Source: SMWD01 sp002729875 (lineage in GTDB: Bacteria; Pseudomonadota; Gammaproteobacteria; Steroidobacterales; GCA-2729495). From it: a DNA stretch of 64,000 nucleotides. The stretch is from NCBI GenBank assembly GCA_036010905.1, contig DASCMH010000009.1, positions 173,818 to 237,817 on the forward strand. The letters run 5' to 3'. The translations under genes and the position numbers were made by a program. A model generated the notes under the pieces. That model was given only the letters and a program-made list of their open reading frames with translations. It did not search any database and was not told the DNA's origin. This document shows, piece by piece, positions 9,363 to 17,425 of this stretch (its first letter is position 1; each line of letters begins with the position of its first letter).

Positions 9363-11030
9363 ATGGCGAAGCACAATTTACCAACCGATCATACTCGCCC
9401 GTTCGAATTCACACGGCGTAAACTGTTGGCTTCCGGCATGGCCGTGGCAGCCTCTCCGGTCGTACTGACCGACACTACAGCAAAAGCTGCCGGGACGCGC
9501 CCAACAACAAAACCGAACACCGATGTCAATGCACCGCAACCACCTTTTGCTTCAATGCGTGACTATGTCGAAGCGCTGGATAAACACGGACTGTTGCAAC
9601 GCTTTTCCGGTGTCGACCAGGATAGCTACGAGGCGACTGCCATCATGTACCAACTGGTCGACTCATTTGGCGTACATGGTGCGCCGGCCGTCTGGTTCGA
9701 CAATATCACAGCCAACGGTCAGTCATTCAACAGCCCGGTAGTCGCCAACCTGCAAGGTCACTGGGATGCCGAAGCCATTTTGTGGGACCTGCCGCGCGAT
9801 CCACATGACCCGACCACTGCTTTCAGAGCAGCAAAAAATTTGCATCTTGAGCAACTGAAAAAAAATGCCGGTGACTACGCGCTGATCGAACCACACGAAA
9901 TTGCCAAACAAGAAGCGCCCTGTAAAACAATCAGAAAAACCGGCGCTGCCGTTGATGTCACCGCGTTCCCATTTTTTCGCGGCAACCCGGGTGACGGCGG
10001 ACCCTACATTAATACCGCTTCGGTATTCACCAAAGACCCTGACATGGGCGTCAACCTCGGCACTTACCGCTGCCAGGTCAAGGGGCCGCGCAAGATCATG
10101 GTCAATTTTGAAGCCGGGCAAACCGGTATCAAGATGGTCAAGGCGGCACTGGAGCGTGGTGAAGTCAGCATTCCGGTAGCGCTGGTGATCGGTCAGGACC
10201 CCATAACCTGGATGGTCAGCAGCTCACGCATTCCGAATCGCCTCGGCAATCGCAAGCCGATCGATGAACTGGCTGTTGCCGGCGGACTACGCGGCAAAGC
10301 TATCGATGTAGTGCGCACCGAAAGCAATGAATTTCTCGTGCCGGCACAGGCTGAAATCATCATCGAGGGTACGGTCGACATCATTAATCTTGAGCCTGAA
10401 GGTCCATACCACGAAATGTACGGCTACATGGGCATCCCCAAAGACAAGAACTACGTCATGACTGTTAACACCATGACTCACCGAAATAATCCATGGGTCA
10501 TGAACAGCTTTACCGGCGTAATCGCCGAGTACATCACGGCACCACAGACCGCGTCTGTCCTGTACACACTGCGCAAGTCGCATCCCGAGGTCGTCAACTA
10601 CCATTCGCCGCATGATTCGCAGGGACTTGTCTATATAAGTATTAAGAAGAACAAGCCCGGCCAGGCCATCGAAGTGGCCAAACCCACGGCCATGTTCAAC
10701 CCACTGGCACGAGTCGTCATCGTTGTTGATGATGATATCGATATCATGGATTCGGCTGCCGTACGCTTCGCCGTCGGTTCCCGCTGGCAACCGTCACTGG
10801 CGACCCGGATATTTGAAAATCGCCGTGCGTTCGCGCTGGACCCGGCCGCCCCTGACCGAAAATCTACCAGCAAAGTTATTATCGATGCGACCCGCCAATG
10901 GCCTGAGGAAGGCGGCCCGCCGTTCTATCAGGAGCTCAACCGGGCGGTCTTCGAAAGAGAAGCACCCGAAGCACTGCAACGGGTTACGACCAGGTGGCCG
11001 GAGCAATTGCTGCGCTCGAAGCGATTTTAA
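9363..11030 (+). CDS. UbiD family decarboxylase with Tat signal
   Basis: 555 residues. The N-terminus carries a twin-arginine leader (FTRRKLLASGMAVAASPVV) with a likely cleavage after AKA. The rest is UbiD-like: NLGTYRCQVKGPR holds the expected catalytic Arg, and the EPEGPYHEMYGYMG segment holds the two Glu residues of the E-R-E network used with prenylated FMN. The family decarboxylates (or reversibly carboxylates) aromatic and unsaturated acids. Tat export suggests the cofactor is loaded in the cytoplasm before export. GAGGT precedes the ATG. It may serve the same aromatic catabolism as the Rieske enzymes; no UbiX-like prenyltransferase is seen in the window. Confidence 0.88.
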   Translation: MAKHNLPTDHTRPFEFTRRKLLASGMAVAASPVVLTDTTAKAAGTRPTTKPNTDVNAPQPPFASMRDYVEALDKHGLLQRFSGVDQDSYEATAIMYQLVDSFGVHGAPAVWFDNITANGQSFNSPVVANLQGHWDAEAILWDLPRDPHDPTTAFRAAKNLHLEQLKKNAGDYALIEPHEIAKQEAPCKTIRKTGAAVDVTAFPFFRGNPGDGGPYINTASVFTKDPDMGVNLGTYRCQVKGPRKIMVNFEAGQTGIKMVKAALERGEVSIPVALVIGQDPITWMVSSSRIPNRLGNRKPIDELAVAGGLRGKAIDVVRTESNEFLVPAQAEIIIEGTVDIINLEPEGPYHEMYGYMGIPKDKNYVMTVNTMTHRNNPWVMNSFTGVIAEYITAPQTASVLYTLRKSHPEVVNYHSPHDSQGLVYISIKKNKPGQAIEVAKPTAMFNPLARVVIVVDDDIDIMDSAAVRFAVGSRWQPSLATRIFENRRAFALDPAAPDRKSTSKVIIDATRQWPEEGGPPFYQELNRAVFEREAPEALQRVTTRWPEQLLRSKRF

Positions 11031-11095
11031 ATATTTTCTGTTTCAGACTCTCGCTCCTCGCGGTAGAATCGAGCTATAAGCTGACCGGGAACCCC

Positions 11096-11284
11096 ATGGA
11101 AAAGCGACCTTATTTCTTCATCGGTGATCTGCTCACCAATGCCTTCATCGCTAAGGTGAGCGTAGCCCTGACGGCCTGGTTGCTGGTTTTGAAGTCACCG
11201 CCGTCAATCACATCTTTTGCAACAGCGAAAAAAAACAATTCAGGCAATCAAATAATTGCCCTAACCAGGCACAGAAACACCTGA
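11096..11284 (+). CDS. Short ORF, possible truncated membrane protein
   Basis: 62 codons starting MEKRPYFFIGDLLTNAFIA, then a hydrophobic stretch (VSVALTAWLLVL) that gives way to low-complexity polar residues and a stop two bases before the rhodanese gene. The beginning reads like the start of a small integral membrane protein, while the second half does not look like a membrane protein. A frameshift or 3' truncation is possible, but I cannot name the family. It may be non-functional. Confidence 0.35.
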   Translation: MEKRPYFFIGDLLTNAFIAKVSVALTAWLLVLKSPPSITSFATAKKNNSGNQIIALTRHRNT

Positions 11285-11285
11285 G

Positions 11286-11681
11286 ATGAAACTAAAACTG
11301 GGCAGCAAAGAACTGGTTGCGCGGGCAGAGCGTGAAATAACAACGTTAACACCCGGCGAAGTAAATGAGCGTATCGGCAACGACGGCGTGTTGCTAATCG
11401 ATGTTCGTGATTACCGGGAGTTAAAAAAGGAAGGCAAAATTGCCGGTTCTATAAATGTGCCGCGTGGCCTGCTGGAGTTCTGGATCGATCCGGACAGCCC
11501 TTATTACAAAGATTTTTTTGATCAGGCCGAGGAAATTATCTTTCACTGCGCCCTGGGCCTGAGGTCCGCATTGGCCGCCCAGACGGTTAAAAATATGGGA
11601 TTTGAAAATGTCAGCCATATGGGTGGCGGTTTCAGCCAGTGGGTGGATGACATCGGAAAGGTAGAATCTGTTGGCAAATAA
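11286..11681 (+). CDS. Rhodanese-like domain protein
   Basis: 131 residues forming one rhodanese domain. VLLIDVRDYRELKKEGKIAGSINVPRG is the CH2A-like beginning. The active-site loop is HCALGLRSALAA, so the sulphur-carrying Cys and the Arg are present. No signal peptide is seen, so it is cytoplasmic. Single-domain rhodaneses move sulphane sulphur from persulphides to acceptors. It lies just upstream of the BNR-propeller and thioredoxin-like genes on the same strand, which suggests a thiol-related context. Confidence 0.87.
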   Translation: MKLKLGSKELVARAEREITTLTPGEVNERIGNDGVLLIDVRDYRELKKEGKIAGSINVPRGLLEFWIDPDSPYYKDFFDQAEEIIFHCALGLRSALAAQTVKNMGFENVSHMGGGFSQWVDDIGKVESVGK

Positions 11682-11700
11682 AGATATTCCGGGAACGCTC

Positions 11701-13023
11701 ATGAATACAATTACTATGCTTGGATGGCCTCATACACTGCTGATTTGCCTACTGGCTCTTTGCTCAACAGCACTGGCGGACGGGCAACGCATCAGCGATG
11801 CAGGACGACGCGCTGTCAGTCCTGAAATCGCAGTTGGCGTCGACGGCGCCATCAATGTCATCTGGCTCGACAAGGGCATGACTGCCGATCGACCGCCGCC
11901 CAAACCCCACAAACACGGCGAACATAGTCATCGCTCCTGGACTGATCTGTATTTCACCCGTTCCGAGGATGGTGGCAAGACCTGGCGCACGCCGGTCATG
12001 ATCAACGAACAACCCGGTGAGATCTGGGGGTTTTCGGTTAGCAAGCCGCGCATAGAAGTCGGACCCGGCGGCACGCTACATGTTTTTTATCCGGCCAATG
12101 ATCGCTCTGCAGCTATCGGTATGGATATTGTCAGCGCGCGTTACCGGCGTTCGACTGATCAGGGCAAGAGTTTTTCTGCACCGATTACCATAAACAGCCC
12201 ATCTGGCAAGGATCGCAGTGATGTACTTGGCGAAGGGCTGGCAATGGCCAACTCGTTCGGCACCATGGGTGTGGCTCCAGACGGAACGATCATCACGGCC
12301 TGGCAGAATGTCCTCGACATGCAGAACTCCGGTGATGGTGCTGATGGCATCGTCGCCGTTTCCACCGACGATGGAGTAAGTTTTAGCGCAGAACGCATCG
12401 TGTTACCCGGCAACGATGTCTGCCCATGTTGCCAGCTAACGCTGGCCTTCAATGACGACACGATCTACATGGGATTCAGGAAAATATTTGATAAATGGCG
12501 CGACAGTGTGATCGCCCGTTCCACGGATGGCGGCAACAGCTTCAGCGTTGGCGGGCGACTCGACCTGGCCCCCTGGGAACTGCAAGGTTGTCCGCTGAAA
12601 CCAACCGAACTCGGTAGCGACGGCGAGCGTCTGTACGCCTCAACCTATACCGGTGGTGAAGATCCGGCCGGACTTTACTTCACGGTCTCCGGTGATGGCG
12701 GCAAGACCTTTGCCGGTAAACAACAGGTGCATCCCGCAGCAGCCTATGCCGATGCCCCGGCATTGACTGTTGATCCACAGGGCATAGTCCGCCTGGTCTG
12801 GCATGCCAAGCTGGGTGGCCCGCACCGCCTGTTCACTGCCCTGTCGGTTGACCAGGGCGCCAGCCTTTCCACGCCGGTTGAAATCGCCACACCGGAAGGG
12901 AAATCGACCTACCCGGCAACTGCCGTTGCAACTGATGGTACGGTCTATGTTGCCTGGCAACAGGCCAATGAAGAAGTATTCATCACCACCCTGCTGCCGC
13001 CGGCAAGCATGGCTGATCAGTGA
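11701..13023 (+). CDS. Secreted BNR-repeat (sialidase-like) propeller protein
   Basis: About 440 residues. An in-frame TTG at 11671 inside the rhodanese end is possible, but the ATG at 11701 directly precedes the signal peptide (LLICLLALCSTALA), so it is preferred. Asp-box motifs recur through the chain (SEDGGKTW, STDQGKSF, STDDGVSF, STDGGNSF, SGDGGKTF), giving a beta-propeller. A His-rich stretch (KPHKHGEHSH) and a CPCC motif (NDVCPCCQL) are unusual and might bind metal or form a redox-active disulphide. The sialidase catalytic residues are not evident, so the hydrolase name is only a fold label. Its stop overlaps the start of the TlpA-like gene. Confidence 0.78.
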   Translation: MNTITMLGWPHTLLICLLALCSTALADGQRISDAGRRAVSPEIAVGVDGAINVIWLDKGMTADRPPPKPHKHGEHSHRSWTDLYFTRSEDGGKTWRTPVMINEQPGEIWGFSVSKPRIEVGPGGTLHVFYPANDRSAAIGMDIVSARYRRSTDQGKSFSAPITINSPSGKDRSDVLGEGLAMANSFGTMGVAPDGTIITAWQNVLDMQNSGDGADGIVAVSTDDGVSFSAERIVLPGNDVCPCCQLTLAFNDDTIYMGFRKIFDKWRDSVIARSTDGGNSFSVGGRLDLAPWELQGCPLKPTELGSDGERLYASTYTGGEDPAGLYFTVSGDGGKTFAGKQQVHPAAAYADAPALTVDPQGIVRLVWHAKLGGPHRLFTALSVDQGASLSTPVEIATPEGKSTYPATAVATDGTVYVAWQQANEEVFITTLLPPASMADQ

Positions 13024-13517
13024 TGCGCCGGCAACTTGCAGCTTTTGCCTGTACCATCTGGTTGTGCCTGACGGCGACGGCCCATGGCACGGACCGGCTA
13101 ATACCACTGGATGTCGCTGGCTTGCGCGCCGAACTTTCGGCGCTTGAAGGTCGCGTGGTACTGATAAACTTCTGGGCAACCTGGTGTCGACCCTGTCTTG
13201 AGGAAATTCCAACCCTCATGCAACTGCAAACCAAGCTCCAGGACAATGGCTTTAGCCTGGTTGCAGTTTCGCTGGACGACGCAGCCAGTGTCGAAACACG
13301 CGTCAAACCTTTCATGAACAAACAATTTCCAGGATTTACCAGCTACCTGAGCATAGAGCGTGACATGGACAGCATGACCAGCGTCATTGACCCGGCCTGG
13401 AATGGAATACTGCCAACCAGCTATCTGCTGGCGCGGGATGGCTCAGTCGCCGAGCGCTTGCAAGGCATTTATTCGGCAGAGGAATTTAGCGAAAAAATCC
13501 TTGCCCTGAGCAAATAA
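13023..13517 (+). CDS. TlpA-like thiol-disulphide oxidoreductase
   Basis: 164 residues with a signal peptide (LAAFACTIWLCLTATAHG) and a thioredoxin fold. The active site is WATWCRPCLEEIP (C-R-P-C) at about residue 60, followed by the cis-Pro segment ILPTSYLLARDG. The ATG overlaps the TGA of the propeller gene (TGATG), so translation is probably coupled. It should act in the periplasm as a reductant or for cytochrome and metal-centre maturation. Coupling to a CPCC-containing propeller protein suggests that protein as a substrate, which is inference. Confidence 0.9.
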   Translation: MRRQLAAFACTIWLCLTATAHGTDRLIPLDVAGLRAELSALEGRVVLINFWATWCRPCLEEIPTLMQLQTKLQDNGFSLVAVSLDDAASVETRVKPFMNKQFPGFTSYLSIERDMDSMTSVIDPAWNGILPTSYLLARDGSVAERLQGIYSAEEFSEKILALSK

Positions 13518-13560
13518 TGTTTGCCCGCAATACATCATGAAGATCTTACGGTTTCCCACC

Positions 13561-14709
13561 TCACTCATGCAGCCAGCGACTGACGTTGTCGAGTAACACT
13601 TTCATTTCTTCACGCGTCTTCGGTAACTGCTCGGCGGGCATATCCATATGATTCAGAGGCGCTTCCTGCTGATACTGCATAAACACCGGCGCCACTACCT
13701 CTAGCGGGAAGCGTGGAATACGCCGGTTGTTCCTGAACTCGGCGATCGGAATCTGCGCTTCAATAATACCCTCGTTGTTACTCGGATCCTCCGCCAGGAC
13801 CTGTCCTTGTGGCCCGACGATAAGCGACTTACCGCCAAACCTGGCTGCTTCGCTATCAGCCGGAAAGATAATGTTCGACATGGCTGAGTAAAAATTGTTG
13901 TACCAGGCAGTTGCCTTGACATCGACGGGTGAAAAAAGTGTCGCCGTGCGAAACATGATCTCGACCCCACGCATACTAAAAGCGGCAAAGACAAACGGAT
14001 CAAGCTGTACGGTACTGACGGCAATGTTACCGAATTCCGTCTGCAGCACCGGGAATTCGGCTTCGATTCCATAGCGGACGCGGTACTTGTCACGCACGCT
14101 TTCAACCGTGGTAGTCGGAATCTCGATACCCGGAGAGAGACGTTTGATGTTACGGGTCTTCCAGAACTTCTGTGCGATCTTGCCGTCTCTGCCGATGACG
14201 GTATTAATGCTAAGTATGTGCCCCGGCCAGTCAGCATCCTTGGCATAGCTGCCGAAAATAATATAGCTATCACACTCCCTGGCAACTTCCCCCAACCGCT
14301 CCGTCTCCGGTCCGGGTATTTGCAGCGTAAATCTGAGTTTTTCCTCACGCGTGCCGGTTGAATATCCGGTTAAGGGAAACTCGTTATAGAGGAGAAAATC
14401 CGGTTTACCGCCTTCACTGCAGGCCTGCCTCGCAAGCCTGACCATGTGCTCAAGATTTCCCTTAAGCCCTGCTGCTACGGTTGCAGATTCCTGCAAATTG
14501 ATCGCGCCACTCTGAATGACCTTGACGACAATCGTATCTTTCTCGAGAACCCGGGTGGGATAGGAACCATCAGCTCTCACCAGTTGCGGAACCGGCACCA
14601 GATCAGGAACCGCTACCCGGTCCACCCTTCGGTTTTCGGTCGGAACGCAACCGGCCAACAGAACGCCACCGACTAGCAAGGAACATAGATAACAAATAAG
14701 ATTTTTCAT
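13561..14709 (-). CDS. Nitrilase-superfamily lipoprotein lacking the catalytic cysteine
   Basis: 382 residues. The N-terminus is a lipoprotein signal (lipobox LLAGC). The rest has the carbon-nitrogen hydrolase fold: the catalytic Glu lies in YNEFPLTGY and the Lys in KFWKTRNI. The nucleophile motif, usually [LIV]-C-x-D, reads TVQLDPFVFAAF, so the Cys is replaced by Gln while the following Asp is kept. Amidase or nitrilase chemistry is therefore not expected; a binding or structural role at the inner face of the outer membrane is more likely. GGAGAC precedes the ATG. It is divergent from Rieske oxygenase 2. Confidence 0.82.
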   Translation of the reverse strand: MKNLICYLCSLLVGGVLLAGCVPTENRRVDRVAVPDLVPVPQLVRADGSYPTRVLEKDTIVVKVIQSGAINLQESATVAAGLKGNLEHMVRLARQACSEGGKPDFLLYNEFPLTGYSTGTREEKLRFTLQIPGPETERLGEVARECDSYIIFGSYAKDADWPGHILSINTVIGRDGKIAQKFWKTRNIKRLSPGIEIPTTTVESVRDKYRVRYGIEAEFPVLQTEFGNIAVSTVQLDPFVFAAFSMRGVEIMFRTATLFSPVDVKATAWYNNFYSAMSNIIFPADSEAARFGGKSLIVGPQGQVLAEDPSNNEGIIEAQIPIAEFRNNRRIPRFPLEVVAPVFMQYQQEAPLNHMDMPAEQLPKTREEMKVLLDNVSRWLHE

Positions 14710-14892
14710 TTACAGGTCTCCAAACCACAGGGTGAATCAGGCACGGGATCATTATTGGTAAAATGCCTGTTTACCGGTCTCGGTTTCCACCAATTTCAGC
14801 CCTGTAGGGATATATACGAGTTGGTTCGGTACACCGGGCTTGTTACCCTGATTGATTAAGTAAAAGAATAAGCCATTCGCAGGAGAAATGTC

Positions 14893-16092
14893 ATGTATAT
14901 CAATTTTTGGTATCCCATTGTAAAAAGTGACGACTTGGGCATGGATACACCCGAGAAGGCCAAGGTGCTGGGCGTTAACCTGGTTGCCTTTCGCGATACT
15001 AATGGCAAGGCCCACGTTTTAAGCGATACCTGCATCCATCGCGGCGCTTCACTTGGCGGCGCATGGTCCATGGGCAGTGCACCACGAATTATAGACGGCT
15101 GTCTTGTTTGTCCTTATCACGGTTGGGAATTTAACGGTAAGGGAGAGTGCGTGAACATTCCGTCGATCGGATATGGAACCAAAACTCCTCCGCGCGCTAA
15201 AGTCGATTCATACCCGGTAGAAGAAAAATACGGCATCGTCTTTGCATTCCTCGGTGATTTGTCCGAGGAAGAACGCCCGCCATTACTGAATGTTGAAGAA
15301 TATGGCCAGGAAGGCTGGCATGCGAATGAATTACTGGTTCTTGAAGTTGACTATAACTACGAGCGCTCCATGGAGAACGGCCTGGATCCCGCTCACAATG
15401 AGTTCGTCCATCCAACCCACGGGCACGCCGGCAAGTACCGCGACACTTACCGGGTCCGTGAGTATGACACTGAAGACCACCGTCAGGGCTGGGGCTTCTG
15501 GTTTAATGTCACTATGGATACCCCGCCATTACCGCAGGGTGATCACGAAACTGCCAAGGACGGAACACCATGGGGTAAGGAAAAAACCGAACGGTCAATG
15601 ATTCGCCCGGGTGGCGGAACCTATGGCCCCAATGCCATGGCAACCTACATCACCCTGACCCCGGAAAAAATGTTTCGGCAATACTTTTTTGAGCAACCCG
15701 TTACCGAAAACAAAACACGGATCTTCTTTCTCAACATGCGTAACTTCATGCTGGACCGGAAAAAAGATGTGGCTATCCATGAACGTAACAAGATTATTGC
15801 CAAACAGGATATTGATATTCTTCTTGAAGTCACACCAACTTTAACGCCGATGACAAATACCAAGGAAGTGATGATGCCGGCCGACAAAGCCATCCTGACC
15901 TATCGTCAATGGCTGCAGAAATTTGACAACAATGGCTGGCGCATTGACTCCAAGGCCTTTAATGAAAACAACGGCATTAATTCGGTCTACACCATCCCCT
16001 CTCCGGGTAGAAAAACTTCCGGTAACTGGGTGCTGGATGCAATACCGCTGATCGCGGGCAAGATAGATCGCGACCAGGAAGCTACCGGATAA
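14893..16092 (+). CDS. Rieske non-haem iron oxygenase, large subunit (paralogue 2)
   Basis: 399 residues. The Rieske ligands are C47-x-H49 (CIHRG) and C73-x2-H76 (CPYHGW). The insert between the two pairs is longer than in paralogue 1. The NGLDPAHNEFVH segment supplies the first mononuclear-iron ligands. It shares the MYINFWYPI start, the YPVEEKYGIVFAFLGD segment and the SGNWVLDA end with the 5420 gene. A GGAGAA sequence precedes the ATG. It is a single-component oxygenase lacking a visible reductase partner. The substrate is unknown; the family includes vanillate demethylase and pheophorbide a oxygenase. Confidence 0.93.
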   Translation: MYINFWYPIVKSDDLGMDTPEKAKVLGVNLVAFRDTNGKAHVLSDTCIHRGASLGGAWSMGSAPRIIDGCLVCPYHGWEFNGKGECVNIPSIGYGTKTPPRAKVDSYPVEEKYGIVFAFLGDLSEEERPPLLNVEEYGQEGWHANELLVLEVDYNYERSMENGLDPAHNEFVHPTHGHAGKYRDTYRVREYDTEDHRQGWGFWFNVTMDTPPLPQGDHETAKDGTPWGKEKTERSMIRPGGGTYGPNAMATYITLTPEKMFRQYFFEQPVTENKTRIFFLNMRNFMLDRKKDVAIHERNKIIAKQDIDILLEVTPTLTPMTNTKEVMMPADKAILTYRQWLQKFDNNGWRIDSKAFNENNGINSVYTIPSPGRKTSGNWVLDAIPLIAGKIDRDQEATG

Positions 16093-16108
16093 GCCAGCAA
16101 CTATAGCC

Positions 16109-16141
16109 GTGACGCCTGGCAGCTGAAAAGCCAGGCGTCAC
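16109..16141 (+). terminator. Perfect hairpin downstream of Rieske oxygenase 2
   Basis: GTGACGCCTGGC (16109-16120) and GCCAGGCGTCAC (16130-16141) form a perfect 12-bp stem with a 9-base loop. It separates the Rieske gene from the convergent exporter operon. No T-run directly follows, as with the hairpin after paralogue 1. Confidence 0.55.
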
Positions 16142-16222
16142 TGCAATGCCTTTAATTACAGTCACTTATGCGTTGGTGTATGACCAGCGGGCGGCAGTGG
16201 TGCCGGCACCAGGCCAGACCCG

Positions 16223-17425
16223 TCATTCCGTACGCAATGCATCAACCGGATTCAGATTCGCCGCTTTCCGGGCCGGTAATACACCCGCTATCAGGCCAAT
16301 CAGGATCGCCACTGTTTCCGCGGCTATTGCGTAGGGAATCGAATAACTCAACGGCAATGCGGGTACCAATACCTTGGTAATCTCGACGATTAAACCGCCA
16401 ACAAGCAACCCGCTGATGCCGCCAAATGCCGCCAACATAATTGACTCACCAAGAAAAATATCCCGCACATCCCTTCGCACTGCACCGAGTGAACGCAGCA
16501 AACCAATCTCTGAAGTTCGTTCGCGTACCGCAATCGTCATGATCGTAAAAATACCGACACCGCCAACCAGCAATGAAATTCCGCCGAGCCCGGCTACCGC
16601 TATCGTCACAATATTCAGCACCGAACCAAGCACTTCCAGCATCTGCTGTTGTGTCGTAATGGTAAAATCTTCCCCACCATGCCGGGCGATCATCATACGG
16701 CGAATTCCAGCCACAACTTCTTCTACAGAAGCGGACTCCTCATACTGTACGCCGATTTCAACCAGACCATCCTTGTTAAACAACTCAAAAGCGCGTAACA
16801 CGGGTATGTAAACCGCATCATCCATATCGAAGCCGAGCACCGTGCCCTTTGACTCCATAACCCCGATAACACGAAAACGGCTGCCACCAACACGTATCCA
16901 CTTGCCCAGTGGATTCGCGGCAGCAAATAATTCAGCATGGACCTTGCTGCCCAGAACGACGAACGGGCGCGGTGCCGACTGCTCATCTGCCGGCAGGTAC
17001 TCCCCTAAAGCCACGGCAAATGACCAGACCCTGGGCATGTATGGCCCCGTTCCGGAAACCATCGTACGCCGTGAGCGACCGTTGCCCTCCACTTCAGCGT
17101 TACCCTGCACGGTACCTACAGTATGAGTCACAAACGGTACGCGACTTAATGCCTCTGCATCACCCAGACTAAGCGGCCGGGTGGTATTGAATGCGGCGGC
17201 CATCGAACCACCAAAGGTCGAAGCCTTACCGGGACTGACCGAAATGATATTGGTACCGAACTGGGTGAACTCGCGCAGCAGATATTGCTGCAGACCCTCA
17301 CCGATCGAGGTCAGCAACACAACCGCCGTAACACCGATGCCAATACCCAGCGCAGTTAGCCCACTACGCAGGCGATGCGAACTTGCCGATGACAGGGTAA
17401 AACGAATAAGGTCAGCGGAAATCAT
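16223..17425 (-). CDS. MacB-like ABC transporter permease (second subunit)
   Basis: About 400 residues. An N-terminal membrane segment (GLTALGIGIGVTAVVLLTSI), a large periplasmic MacB_PCD-type domain and three C-terminal membrane segments of the FtsX domain (ISLLVGGVGIFTIMTIAVRERTSEIGLLRSLGA) are visible. No ATPase domain is present. A longer in-frame start exists at 17506, but the ATG at 17425 overlaps the stop of the upstream permease by four bases (ATGA), which is the likely coupled start. It forms a heterodimeric permease with the 17422 product, powered by the 18650 ATPase. Confidence 0.88.
   Translation of the reverse strand: MISADLIRFTLSSASSHRLRSGLTALGIGIGVTAVVLLTSIGEGLQQYLLREFTQFGTNIISVSPGKASTFGGSMAAAFNTTRPLSLGDAEALSRVPFVTHTVGTVQGNAEVEGNGRSRRTMVSGTGPYMPRVWSFAVALGEYLPADEQSAPRPFVVLGSKVHAELFAAANPLGKWIRVGGSRFRVIGVMESKGTVLGFDMDDAVYIPVLRAFELFNKDGLVEIGVQYEESASVEEVVAGIRRMMIARHGGEDFTITTQQQMLEVLGSVLNIVTIAVAGLGGISLLVGGVGIFTIMTIAVRERTSEIGLLRSLGAVRRDVRDIFLGESIMLAAFGGISGLLVGGLIVEITKVLVPALPLSYSIPYAIAAETVAILIGLIAGVLPARKAANLNPVDALRTE

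Noticed and set aside
11701..13023. Sialidase
   Set aside because: Asp-box repeats only define the propeller; the Arg triad and Tyr of sialidases were not seen.
13561..14709. Active nitrilase/amidase
   Set aside because: The expected Cys is Gln; the fold name is kept but activity is not claimed.
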